Shown: positions 23,427-34,590, counted from the first letter of the stretch. The stretch: 52,500 bases of DNA from Neocallimastix lanati (nom. inval.) (GCA_016946835.1 JACVTC010000066.1:867501-920000), one strand, 5' to 3'. Notes: generated by a model not told the origin, from the sequence alone. Program-made: numbers and translations.

Positions 23427-24587
23427 TTATTTTTTTGGAATAGACAATGGTTTATTTCCTCCACCTAAATAAAAGTTTACAGTTTCAAGTACACCATCTC
23501 CTCTATTTTCACCATAATGTACGGTGTCTACGGTTTCTAAGAAAGCATCTCCTTGGTAAAAAGTCTTTTCCGTTCCATCTTCAGAAATAAGGGTTAATTG
23601 ACCCTTCTTAACAAATCCACCACTCATTAACACATGATGATGACGGGATAAAATGGCATGAGCTGGAAATTTATAATGAATCACTTGAATTTCTGGTTTA
23701 TCGGTTGGATAATTTGGTAAATAAGCATCATTCCAACTTTGACTTGACTTTAATAGTGGAGTGGCTTGAACTCCCTCTTTTCCAAGACCAAAGAAGTTAA
23801 AGATAGCATTCCATGCCATTTCTGTATTAAATAAGAAGCATTGATGACCAACATTTGGTATAATACATAACTGACTATTAGGTAAAAATTGATAAGCTTC
23901 AATAACCGTTGGAAGTGGAGCATGATCATCTAATTCACCAGCCATTACAAGTACTGGACATTTAACAGTACTAAGAAATTCCTTACCTACTTCAAGTTTA
24001 TTATAGAAACTCATATATTGTGTCACATAGGATTGCCAACGATCAGGTTCTGGCATAACCGTTCTTTGTCTTTCAATAAATGGTTTATCCAAGGCCTCAA
24101 AATCACTTAATTTAGCATCAGGTGGGAATAATCCTGCAGCTATGGTACCTGCACCTACAGTAATTACTTTTTCAACTCTTTCAGGATACATACTAGCAAT
24201 TTTATAGGCCGCATAACCTCCATCACTAAAACCAAAGATATGGATGTTTTTCGTGGTGACCGAATCAACAACTGCCATCATATCTTTTGCCTTTTGTTCA
24301 TAAGAAATTTGTTCTGAACCTATTTCACTTCTTCCATGACCACGAGTATTAGGACAAATGACCAACCATCCTGAGGATCTAAACAAATCTATAAGACAAC
24401 CAACTTCATAAATTGTTCCAAATAAACCACCATGAAGAAGTAATAATGGTTTACCATTATCATCACCATAAACTTCATAATACATTTTAGCATCTCCTAC
24501 ATCAACATATTTTCCAATATCCGTATTATCACCATATGGAGTTTTACTTCCATGAAGATTTCCAAACATAAAAATGTTGTTACTCAT
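23427..24587 (-). CDS. Alpha/beta hydrolase fused to a C-terminal cupin domain
   Basis: 386 aa from the ATG at 24587; the frame is open two codons further, but only to a TTG. Residues about 20-265 are an alpha/beta hydrolase: oxyanion-loop LLLLHGG at 48-54, PNTRGHGRS at 79-87, nucleophile Ser121 in the elbow GFSDGG, acid Asp220 or Asp221 in AGELDDHAP, and His248 in NVGHQCF. Residues about 295-376 look like a small cupin barrel: RHHHVLMSGGFVKKGQ, YQGDAF, then TVHYGENRG, with His316-318 and His357 as possible metal ligands. There is no signal peptide, so it is probably cytosolic. The reaction cannot be named; the fold suggests an esterase or lactone/haloperoxidase-like hydrolase. It is intronless, less AT-rich than its flanks and reads like a bacterial protein, so horizontal acquisition is plausible but unproven. 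Confidence 0.88.
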   Translation of the reverse strand: MSNNIFMFGNLHGSKTPYGDNTDIGKYVDVGDAKMYYEVYGDDNGKPLLLLHGGLFGTIYEVGCLIDLFRSSGWLVICPNTRGHGRSEIGSEQISYEQKAKDMMAVVDSVTTKNIHIFGFSDGGYAAYKIASMYPERVEKVITVGAGTIAAGLFPPDAKLSDFEALDKPFIERQRTVMPEPDRWQSYVTQYMSFYNKLEVGKEFLSTVKCPVLVMAGELDDHAPLPTVIEAYQFLPNSQLCIIPNVGHQCFLFNTEMAWNAIFNFFGLGKEGVQATPLLKSSQSWNDAYLPNYPTDKPEIQVIHYKFPAHAILSRHHHVLMSGGFVKKGQLTLISEDGTEKTFYQGDAFLETVDTVHYGENRGDGVLETVNFYLGGGNKPLSIPKK

Positions 24588-24925
24588 GATCAAAAGTAAT
24601 TTAGAATTTATATAGTATTATAACTATATTTATATTTACTTGTTTATTTATTTATTTATTTGTTTGTTTGTTTGTTTGATTCTTATATATATCTAAGTAA
24701 TTTACTATTATTATAATTATTTTTTTTATTTTAGAATAAAAAAATTAAAAAAAAAAAAAAAAAAATTAATATTTAAATATAATTATAACATAAAAAATTA
24801 AAAAAAAATAAATTAAAAAAAAAAAAAAATATAAAAAAAAAAAAATTATAAATTCTTATTTTTATAATATTTTGATCATATATTAATTTTTTATAAAAAT
24901 AATTAAAAAAAAAATTTAATTAATT
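24588..24925. other. 5' flank of the hydrolase gene
   Basis: It carries TTTA and TTTG tracts at about 24640-24678 and poly(A) stretches. Promoter elements cannot be separated from background. Confidence 0.4.
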
Positions 24926-25260
24926 ATTATTTATTTATTATTTATTTATTATTTATTTATTATTTATTTATTATTTATTTATTATTTATTTATTAATAAA
25001 TACTCTTTATTATTTATTATTTATTATTTATTATTTATTATTTATTATTTATTATTTAATTATTTATTATTTATTATATATTATTCAATTATTTATTATT
25101 TATTATTTATTATTTATTATTTATTATTTATTATTTATTATTCCATTATTGATTATTCAATTATTTATTATTTATTATTTATTATTTATTATTTATTATT
25201 TATTATTTATTATTTATTATTTATTATTTATTATTTATTATTTATTATTTAATTATTGAT
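24926..25260. repeat. TTATTTA heptamer satellite, forward arm
   Basis: The first 70 bp have an 11-bp period (TTATTTATTTA). From about 25013 to 25260 the period is 7 bp (TTATTTA), with a few interruptions such as TATTCAATTAT. The complementary satellite begins 1.2 kb to the right. Confidence 0.92.
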
Positions 25261-26456
25261 ATTGATTATATTCAATATCTATTATTTATTATTTATTATT
25301 CTTTTATTATTTAATTTTGATATTTAGTATTTTGTTTTGATGTTTATTATTATTTAGTATTTTAATATTTTTATTAATTATTATTAATACTTGCATATTT
25401 ATTATTTATTAATAAATAACTCTTTTTTATTCTTTCTATTCATTATTCGTTAATAAATAACTCTTTTTATTCTTTTTATTATTTATTATATATTAACCTT
25501 ACTTATTATTTATTATTTAGTAATTCGTAACTACACATTTATATATATATACAAAAATAGATGTAAATACCTTTTCTTTAACCCTTTCAAAGTTATTATC
25601 CTACCTGTATTGCTTTTTATTCTTATTTTCTTTTTTTTTTTGTTATTTAAATTTGAATTTTTTTTTTTGCCTTCCAAAATAGAATTTGTTTTGAATATTG
25701 TTGAAGTAACAAATATGAAATAAAACTAATAAAAAAATTGAAAATAAAACTTTAAAAAAAAAAAAAAGAAAATTTCAATTCTTTTATATATAAAATTTTC
25801 ACTTTTTTATTTTTTTATTTTAAAGTTTTATTATCTTCATTTTAAAAATAAAATAAAATAAAATATTAAATATTAAATATTAAATATTAAATATTAAATA
25901 TTATTTTATCCATTTCCATTTTTACTGTTTTCCGCTAAAAAAATGTCAAAAATTAATAATCTTTTTTTTTTTTAATTTTAAGTTTTTATTTTTTTTTTTT
26001 TTTATTCTTATAATTAAAATTTAAATAATTTTAAATTGAATATATATTTTAATATATATTTATAATATAAATATAATATATTAAATTAAATAAACATTTA
26101 AATAATTTAATAAATAATAACTTAAGATTTCATTTAAATATATTTTATTAATAATATATTATTAAATATACTATAATATATTAATTTTTATAAAACAATT
26201 TAAATTTAATTTAATAAGTTTTTAAGTTTTTATTTTTGAATTTTTGATTTTAAATTCACATTAATTTAATAAATAAATGTTAAAAATAAATAAATAAATG
26301 ATATAATCAGGTGATCATATTGTATTATATTAATGTTCTATTTATATAAGCCACGTTAATTATTACTAAAAATTATATTTAAAAAAATTTTTTTTACATA
26401 AAGCATATTTTTTTTTATTAAAAAAATACATCATATTTAATTTTTAATAAATTTAC
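25261..26456. other. Unique AT-rich DNA between two inverted satellites
   Basis: Includes five TATTAAA units at 25862-25901 and a more complex island at 25540-25700. I find no gene. The stretch is the loop between opposed heptamer satellites. Confidence 0.5.
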
Positions 26457-26828
26457 AATAATAAATAATAAATAATAAATAATAAATAATAAATAAATAA
26501 TAAATAATAAATAATTAAATAATTAAATAATAAATAATAAATAATAAAAAATAATAAATAATAAATAATAAATAATAAATAATAAATAATAAATAATAAA
26601 TAATAAATAATAAATAATAAATAAATAATAAATAATAAATAATAAATAATAAATAATAAATAATAATAATAATATAATAAATAATAAATAATAAATAATA
26701 AATAATAAATAATAAATAATAAATAATAAATAATTAAATAATAAATAATTAAATAATAAATAATTAAATAATATATAATAAATAATAAATAATAAATAAT
26801 AAATAATAAATAATAAATAATAAATAAT
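26457..26828. repeat. AATAAAT heptamer satellite, reverse arm
   Basis: About 370 bp of the heptamer AATAAAT, with occasional AATTAAAT variants. It is the reverse complement of the satellite at 24926-25260. Confidence 0.92.
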
Positions 26829-26839
26829 ATTATTATTAT

Positions 26840-27000
26840 TTGTTAAGAGTCAGGAATTTATGGTTTTATAATTATGACAACTTTATTTATATATTTAGAG
26901 TTACTATTAATTATTCCAAATAAAATGTTTTTTTTTTTTGTCAATACATTATGTACATTATGACTTATACATGAATTATGTTACATTATATTTTAATTAT
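26840..27000 (+). repeat. Dispersed repeat family, copy 3
   Basis: It starts right after a TTA tract with TTAAGAGTCAGGAATTTATG. It continues through ATGACAACTTTATTTATATA, AGAGTTACTA, AATTATTCCAAATAAAAT and ends near ATGTTACATTATATTT. It matches the minus strand of 17290-17490 at the start and 28370-28515 over most of its length. Confidence 0.55.
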
Positions 27001-28369
27001 ATTTTATTTCACTAATCTCATATTCACATATTCTAATATTTCCCCTTAAACCAAGTTATTCTATAACGAATAAATTGGTTTACTGGTGAATATGCATAAA
27101 TAAAATTATCCTATTTTGTAATATGAACTTGATATTAATTAAACTATTAGTTACTTCTATTATAAATAAACGTTTAATTTTACATTAATAAAATAATCTT
27201 TACATTATATTAATTTCTTTATTTCGATTGAAATATTATTAAAATAGTTTCCTAAATATATTTGTAATAAAATAGTTTCCCCCCACCTAATACTAAGTAT
27301 TTAATATTATTACACCATTAATATTAGATGTATCAAAAACATCTTTTTTTTATTATAATATATAGTTTATATATACTATATATAAGATGGAAACCTTTCT
27401 CTTGAAGGGGGATATTATACCATTTCAATTTGTGTGAATACCGAACACCTCTTATATGTTGGGTTTTTACATCACTTTTCAATTATAATCCGTTTTGAAG
27501 ATTAGTACTAACTTTTATATATATATTCACTTTATAGTTTTTGCGATAACTATTAAAAATAAATTATTAAATTCTATAGTAATGCCCTTGATTAATCATA
27601 ATCTTGGGCTATTAAAATGGATTACATTTATACTATTCTAACCATGTAAACCTTTTAGTAAATAATGTAAATGATTTCATAATTTATTTAAGATTCAATA
27701 TTTCAATTTATTTCTTCTTGGAGACTAATTTTCTCTATTTAGGGATATTTTTTATCCATTTCCAAAATAAATATAATTTTTAAATAATCAGTACAAAGAA
27801 TCAGTTAAGTAACTTTCCTTTAAATATTTTTATATTCTTTATTTTATGTTGTCCATACCCTCCTCCCCTTAAAATCCAAATTTCTAAAAAAAGATTTATT
27901 ATATTTGAATTTTCTCATCAATAAATTATTAATGATAGAAACTTTAATAATGAAAACTTCCTGAATACTTAGCAATATATAAATATAGCTTATAGATGAA
28001 TAAATATCCTTGTAGATGGATAAATATCATCTATCTGTATATAATTCATGATTATTTTTATTATTTAATTATGCCTTTCATTATGAAAGTTTGTATTATG
28101 ACTATTTTAAATTAGTTATTATCCATTTCATGCTTGGCTTAATATTCGAGTAAGCCCATTTCAGGCTATTAATTTAAGTCTATTAATATTTCCCTTAAAA
28201 ATTTGAATATATGGGATATTATATTTTAAATTATAGTGTATGGGATAGCTGACATAGAGTCTCCTCCATTATAGTTGTAAATATATGTAATATATGTATA
28301 TATATAGGTGTTTGATACATATAAATTTATGTTAAAATATCCATACTTTAAATAACTTTGTGGTTGATA
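27001..28369. other. Gene-free island of less biased composition
   Basis: Noticeably richer in G and C than the flanks, with runs such as CCCCCCACC and CTCCTCCCC. Frames are short and broken. It lies between two same-orientation copies of a dispersed repeat, so it may be the worn interior of a mobile element. I could not recognise any domain. Confidence 0.4.
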
Positions 28370-28515
28370 AATTTGTCAACTCTATTTATGTATATATATA
28401 TATATATATTATGATAAAAGAGTTACTAAGATTTTAATTATTCTAAATTAAATACTTTTATTTTGATACATTGTAAACTTATACGTTAATAATATTACAA
28501 TATGTTTCAACACAT
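28370..28515 (+). repeat. Dispersed repeat family, copy 4
   Basis: Shares GTCAACT-TATTTAT, AGAGTTACTA, AATTATTC-AAAT-AAAT and AACTTATAC-T-AAT-AT-TTACA with copy 3 in the same orientation, 1.5 kb to the right. It lacks the TAAGAGTCAGGAATT start. Confidence 0.5.
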
Positions 28516-29138
28516 TTGAAGCATATTTTTCATATATATCATATATTCTAGCAATAGTAATACTAATAACAGTAATTATAATAATAATAATTATAATAAT
28601 ATTAATTATAATGATAACAATAGAAATGAAATTATATATTTATTAGTAAAAGGCTATTTTTAAAGAGTACTATTATTAAATAGAATAATTATAAAACTTT
28701 GATTGTATTAAATGGATAATAATAATAATAATAATAATAATATATATATATATATATATATATTTCTTTTTACTTTTTTCTTTTGTTTTTTTTAAACAAA
28801 CTTTATCAATAATAATTGACTATTAATTTATAGTTCTGAACAAAATGTATATTAATTTTTTAAATGTAAAAGCTTAATTCTAAGTTCTTTTAGAGTTATA
28901 TAAAATGGAAATCAGAAGAGCGATTAAAAAAAGGTTAAAAAACATTTGATAATATGATATATATATAGCATATTATCATATTATATTATTATAAAAATTT
29001 TTAGCAGTATTGCAACCAGTTAATATTTTAAAATTTTTAATGTTTTTAAAAAATAAAAATTCATCTGAAGAAAGTTAATCTTTAATAAACCTTATGTAGA
29101 GATTTTCATAACAATTAAATAAGAATTAATTTCTGTAT

Positions 29139-29174
<36 letters not shown>

Positions 29175-29886
29175 GAAATAAAAATACTAAAATAAAATAA
29201 TACAATAAAATAAAAATAAAATGATACAATAAAATTAAATAGAATAAAAGCAAAACAAAAATAATAATTATATGGAAATAATATTTTAAAATCATTTCAT
29301 TATTTATTTTTTAATAAAATTTCTATTATAATAATAATTAATCAATATTGAAAATACTATAAAGTTTCTATAATTTTTTTATTTTTTATTTTTTATTTTT
29401 TTTTATTTTTTTTTTATTTTCCTCTCCTATATATAAATAATAATAGTTATAAAAATTAATTTAACTTGTCATTAATAAATAAGTTAAATAAATGAATTTT
29501 TTAATTTTTCTATCCCATTTTTTTACTATATTCATAATTCAATTTTTCATTATTTTTTTTTAATTTAATAACTCGATTATTCATCACTATCATTAATCCT
29601 TAATCTTTTATTTATTTCTTAATAATGCCAACATACCAACAAATTCACTTTTATTTTTTATCATAAATTAACAAATTTCATGAATTAATAAAAACTTTAA
29701 TTTTAATTAGTATTATTATTATTATAGAGTATAACTATATTATTATTATTATTATTATTATTTTTATTAATTATTAATTATTAATTATTATTATTATCAT
29801 TACTTTTTATATATATATATAATCATTATTTAAAATTATGCGCCAAGAAATATCACTTTTTAAAAAACAAAGTAAAATAAAATAAA

Positions 29887-29921
<35 letters not shown>

Positions 29922-30012
29922 ATAATAGCAATAATAATAACAATTAACACTATTATATTATTATTAAATAAATAAATAAAATTATTACACCTATTAACAA
30001 ATATAACTTATT

Positions 30013-30043
<31 letters not shown>

Positions 30044-30397
30044 TTTTTTTTTAATTTTACGTTTTCTTTATTAAATTATATTATTGTTATTATCATTATA
30101 ATTATTTTTACGGGTCATAAATAGATTCATTATTTATATTTATAAATAAGTTTAAATATTCCATTTTTTTTTGTTAAATGACAATAACAATATATATATA
30201 TTTTTTTTTCTGTATTGATTTTTTTTTTTTTATTTATTTATTTAATTAATTCTTAAAAAGGTCATAATCAATTTTTATATGATTTTTAAAAAATAAAATT
30301 TGAATTCGGAATTTAATTTTATTTTGAGTTTATACCAATGGTTATTTTTGTTTTTCCAATTATATAAATATATATTTATATATTTTTCTTTTTTTCA

Positions 30398-30429
<32 letters not shown>

Positions 30430-30463
30430 TTTTTGATATATATTTAAACTTTCGTAAAGTTTT
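28516..30463. other. Intergenic AT-rich DNA
   Basis: AAT, TA and A/T tracts. A small perfect hairpin GATAATATG/CATATTATC lies at about 28949-28977. The right end holds the 3' UTR of the EF-hand gene. No gene is seen. Confidence 0.5.
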
Positions 30464-31648
30464 CTAGTAGCAAGAACTGAACCATTCACAGAATTCTCTT
30501 TCACCAATATGGCCTGAATTATCAAAATCAATCATTTGGTATAAACGATCCATTTCACTTTCTGGAATAGTAATACCTAAGTAGCCCATACATTGAGCCC
30601 ATTCTATATATATATATATGATTGTTATTTGTTATTTTTTTTTTCATTTTTTTTTTTAATATTATTTTCATTACATTTGATTTTATATTATTTCATTTAA
30701 TTTTTATATTATGCATTATAAATTTATATTTTTGTATTTTTATAATATATAATTATTAATTATATTTCAGTATTATTTATAAAATTTTGATTTATTAATA
30801 TATATATTATAATATTGAAAGATAAATGTATTATAGAGTTTATTATTGTACTCACCTTCCTTATTTAAGAATCCAGTGTGATCCTTATCGAAGAAACGGA
30901 AAGCATTACTGGCAGCCATCATCTTTTGAGCTATTATTGGAGGAACACCCATGGGAACCATATAGGCTGCATTAGCATTGTAGGCACCACCATATTGGTA
31001 TTGCATTCTAGTCTATTTAAAATCATAATTTATAAAATAAATAATACAATACCATATATATATATTAACAATTAATTTACAATCCAAAATATTATAAAAT
31101 TCATTTTATTTTTTTTTTTTTTTTTCTATTATCTATAATTTTGAAATTAATATAAATATTTACGTATGATTGTGGGTGCATTCCCTAATAAATAAAAAAC
31201 AATAATTTATAAATGTATAAAGAAAATCAATTTTAGTTATTAGCATATCATTTGTTATAGAAATTATTTTTAATATATATGTATATTTCTTCTCAAATTG
31301 TTTATTTTAATTCTTAATTCTAACTATTATATTAATTAAACTGTCTTTCTTTTATTATTTATCTTTTCATATAGTTTTATTATTATTACTAATATTATTA
31401 TCTATTTTATTCTACTATTATGAGTTTTTAGCTTTTTTTTTTTTTTTTTTTTATTTATTTTTCCTAATAATATTACTAACATTGAAACCACCGTAGCCTC
31501 CGTATCCTGGACCACCGAATGGTGGTGGTGGTGGTGGACCTCCATATGGAGGATAACCCCCATAGCCACCACCGAAACCACCACCGTAACCACCGTAACC
31601 ACCTCCATAGCCTCCTTGTTGATAACCACCTTGATTTTGATTTTCCAT
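30464..31648 (-). CDS. Gly/Tyr/Pro-rich EF-hand calcium-binding protein (four exons, one micro-exon)
   Basis: Exons 31648-31481, 31184-31164 (21 nt), 31012-30856 and 30603-30464 join in phase at GT-AG borders and give 161 aa. Residues 1-56 are a disordered GGY/GGP-rich head with a six-proline run, as in penta-EF-hand proteins (ALG-2, peflin, sorcin). Residues 57-63 (GMHPQSY) come from the micro-exon. EF loop 1 is 105-116 (DKDHTGFLNKEE); its last, metal-binding Glu is split across the third intron (G + AA). EF loop 2 is 141-152 (DFDNSGHIGERE). The protein stops nine residues later at SSCY, so it has two EF hands where the family usually has five. The architecture suggests a calcium-dependent membrane adaptor in the cytosol; this is inference. 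Skipping the micro-exon would keep the frame. Splice sites are predicted by eye. Confidence 0.8.
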
Positions 31649-32040
31649 TTTTATTTTTATTTTTTTTTTTTTTAGTTATTTAATTCTATAATTTTATAAA
31701 ATATAAATAAATAAAATAAAAGATAATTAGAGAAAAAAAAAATTTATAACATATAAAAATTTAAAGTATAAAAAAAAATGTATTTTACATAAAATTAATT
31801 TATATACATTATTTATTAAATATTAAATATTAATATTTATTAATTTAATTTTTTATTTAGTTATTTAATTGATTATTATTTATTTTAATTACTATTTATT
31901 ATTTATTAAATAATACATTATTAATTATTAATTATTAATTATTATTTAATAATACATTATTAATTATTTATTATTTATTAAATAATACATTATTAATTAT
32001 TAATTATTAATTATTATTTAATAATACATTATTAATTATT
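31649..32040. other. 5' flank of the EF-hand gene
   Basis: AT-rich, grading into TAATTATTAATTATT repeats from about 31915. Nothing distinct can be picked out. Confidence 0.4.
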
Positions 32041-32510
32041 TATTATTTATTATTTATGATTGACCATTTAATATATAATATTTAATATTTATTTATTTAT
32101 TATTTATTATTGTTTATTTATTATTTATTATTTATTATTTATTTATTTATTATTCTATTATTTATTATTTATTATTTATTATTTATTATTTATTATTTAT
32201 TATTTATTATTTATTATTTATTATTTATTATTTATTATTTATTAATTATTATTTATTATTTATTATTTATTATTTATTATTATTTATTATTTATTATTTA
32301 TTATTTATTAATAAATACTCTTTTTATTATTCAATTATTTATTATTTATTAATTAACTATTTATTATTTATTATTTATTATTTATTATTTATTATTTATT
32401 ATTTATTATTTATTATTATTTATTATTTATTATTATTTATTATTTATTATTTATTATTTATTATTCAATTATTTATTATTTATTATTCCATTATATTTAA
32501 ATTTAAATTA
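32041..32510. repeat. TTATTTA heptamer satellite with a short inverted tail
   Basis: Mostly TTATTTA units with interruptions; a short complementary AATAAAT run follows at about 32536-32570. The open frame across it is an artefact. Confidence 0.9.
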
Positions 32511-32759
32511 TTTAATTAGATGATACAACACATTAATAATAAATAATAAATAATAAATAATAAATAATGTTAATATATATAAATTAAAACTTTTTAAAAA
32601 AATTTTTATTATTAGTTTTTTTTATTTTAAACTTATAAAAAAAAGTATTTTTTCCTTTAAAAAGTAAAGGACGTTCATTTCTATGTTTAATTTTTATATA
32701 TTTTGTTAATAAATATATTAGTATTTAATTAAACTTTATTTATAAAAAAAAATAAATAT

Positions 32760-33647
32760 ATGAAATATATGAAAAAAAAAAAAAAGAACAAAATGATCTA
32801 TTGTAAAATTAATAAGGATATTAAAGAAAATAAACTTGAAATGAAATATGGTTATCATATAATACCTAATGATAATGATGATTGTGGATGGAGATTCTTT
32901 CAAGAAAAGGTCTCAGTGAATGATATAAATAATGATCAAATGGAAATCTGCGATTTAAAAGAACTATTGGAATTAGATAAATCATTACCCAACGATTTAA
33001 AGTATAAGCCTTATAATATTGCTTATGAAAAAATAAATGGTAAATGGGTATTGGTTAATGAAGATAATACTCCAGAAAAAGAAAGAGTCTATTTTAAAAA
33101 TATTAAAAATAAAAAGACTGTACACTTTGAATGTACTATAGGCCAATTTGTATTACCATGGAATAAAGAAACCATTCAATGTTATTGCGATACCAATAGT
33201 CCAGTTCCTCAATACTATCCCGTTGTTCCTGAACCCTTTCACTATACTAGTGGTGTATATTTACCAGACATTTGTTCAGAAAGAGGCTACTTCACCAAAA
33301 ATGAATTAAAAGATTATTATCAAAGATGTGAGGAAAAATATCAAGAAAATAAGAAAAAATTGGAAATAGAAAAAAATGAAATGAAAAACGTTTACGATAA
33401 AATTTTATCATTACATCCTGATATTATTCCATTAATTACATATGAAAATTATTTTATTGAATGCAGACACTACGAAATTGTCTATAATAAAGGAAAATAT
33501 GAAATATTAAAGTTTAAAAATGATGATCTTACTCTAAGATTTTATTGGAATGTTGATACCACATTTGAAAAAATAACGTCAACCGATATGGATGATATAG
33601 TAAAACAATATTATAATATTATTAAAGCTGAGTATTATGAAAAATAA
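32760..33647 (+). CDS. Orphan 295-aa protein, function unknown
   Basis: One open frame of clearly better composition than the DNA around it. The first ATG gives a lysine run (MKYMKKKKKNKMIY); starts at M12 (32793) or M28 (32841, MKYGYHIIPND) are as likely. I recognise no family. Residues 30-160 are mixed and rich in aromatic residues, with KINGKWVLVNED and VHFECTIGQFVLPW. Residues 140-175 contain a Cys/Pro/Tyr-rich stretch (CYCDTNSPVPQYYPVVPEPF). Residues 183-215 are a charged helix with coiled-coil character (QRCEEKYQENKKKLEIEKNE). The C-terminal 80 residues return to a mixed fold ending IVKQYYNIIKAEYYEK. No signal peptide or membrane segment is seen. It is probably a soluble cytosolic or nuclear protein. 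Confidence 0.7.
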   Translation: MKYMKKKKKNKMIYCKINKDIKENKLEMKYGYHIIPNDNDDCGWRFFQEKVSVNDINNDQMEICDLKELLELDKSLPNDLKYKPYNIAYEKINGKWVLVNEDNTPEKERVYFKNIKNKKTVHFECTIGQFVLPWNKETIQCYCDTNSPVPQYYPVVPEPFHYTSGVYLPDICSERGYFTKNELKDYYQRCEEKYQENKKKLEIEKNEMKNVYDKILSLHPDIIPLITYENYFIECRHYEIVYNKGKYEILKFKNDDLTLRFYWNVDTTFEKITSTDMDDIVKQYYNIIKAEYYEK

Positions 33648-33701
33648 ATAAAAAAAAAAAAAAGTTTTATATATTACTAATTGAAAAAAGATTTTTTTAT
33701 T

Positions 33702-33812
33702 TCATTTTATAAATAAGTTTTTAATTGTTGTTTTACTACCACCTTCATAACCTTCAAAAGTAACAAACATATTTTCCATAATATCACCATATTTTATAAT
33801 ACCATGAAACTT
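33702..33812 (-). pseudogene. Fragment resembling bacterial-type thymidylate kinase (P-loop end)
   Basis: The minus strand reads MENMFVTFEGYEGGSKTTIK, then NLFIK and a stop. This resembles the start of bacterial dTMP kinases (M-F-[IV]-[TV]-FEG-x-[DE]-G-x-G-K-T-T). The Walker A motif is altered: the Gly before Lys is Ser. Nothing after the P-loop follows. The frame stays open upstream to about 33812. A spliced live gene is unlikely because no donor site or downstream exon with kinase motifs is visible. Confidence 0.55.
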
Positions 33813-33828
33813 TTAAAAAATAAAAGAA

Positions 33829-33830
<2 letters not shown>

Positions 33831-33920
<90 letters not shown>

Positions 33921-33939
33921 CTATTATAAAATTAATTAT

Positions 33940-33982
<43 letters not shown>
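33831..33982. repeat. AAT and TA microsatellites
   Basis: About 28 perfect AAT units (33831-33916), then a TA run at about 33947-33982. They separate two pseudogene fragments. Confidence 0.9.
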
Positions 33983-33987
<5 letters not shown>

Positions 33988-34037
33988 TTATTTATCTTTT
34001 TTCTTAATAAAATACTTATCATACATTTTTCTAAATT

Positions 34038-34590
34038 ATGAATTTTTAGCAAAATTTCTTAAATCGTGAGTATCAATATATGCATCCTTAACTAAAAATT
34101 GTTATTTTATCAATATCAAGATGTTTGAATTTAGAAAAAAAAAAAAAAAAATTAATTTCTTTTTTTTTTTAAAGGATTTATACTCTCCTGTATTAATCAA
34201 ATAATGATATTCTTATAATATATTTAATAATAATAAAGCTTGCATAAAAACTAATCACTAACAAGCTCTAAACTAACAATATAAATATCATTTGGTAATT
34301 TATAATTAATTGCATTCTTATATTTCCTATATGGTATTGTAATATCGCTATCAAAATGAAATACACTTAATCCAATAGTATGAACACTAATATCCGTTTT
34401 ACTTCATACAGATGTATTAGTTTTCTTCTTATTGTTAATAAATGATTGAACACCAATATCCTTTTTTCTTCATACAAATATATTAGTTTTTTTTTTTTTT
34501 TTTTTATTAATAATAAATGAACTTTTTTTTTTATTTCAATTCCTTCTTAAGTGGCTCTTAAATCCTTTTGAGTTTGAAACCAGAAAAAAA
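34038..34590 (-). pseudogene. truA: Decayed tRNA pseudouridine synthase, TruA type
   Basis: Three pieces appear in the right order on the minus strand. WFQTQKDL (about 34582-34533) matches the GWQ-Q region near the TruA N terminus. SKTDISVHTIGLSVFHFDSD continuing to ITIPYRKYKNAINYKLPND (34405-34251) matches the block around the catalytic Asp (RTDxGVHA, HFDTD, IP, ALN-LP-DI). DAYIDTHDLRNFAKN (34089-34038) matches the later GTHDF-NF motif. Stops and frameshifts lie between and inside the pieces, and the catalytic region is partly duplicated 66 bp upstream (34447-34490). TruA modifies positions 38-40 of tRNA anticodon arms. The copy cannot make an enzyme. The HFD-D-IP form is the bacterial/organellar type. 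Confidence 0.62.

Noticed and set aside
31402-31629. Val/His-rich frame overlapping EF-hand exon 1
   Set aside because: Another reading frame of the same GGY-coding repeat. The Gly/Tyr frame starts with ATG and splices in phase to EF-hand exons.
32110-32352. 80-codon frame rich in Leu, Tyr, Phe and Ile
   Set aside because: Produced by the TTATTTA satellite.
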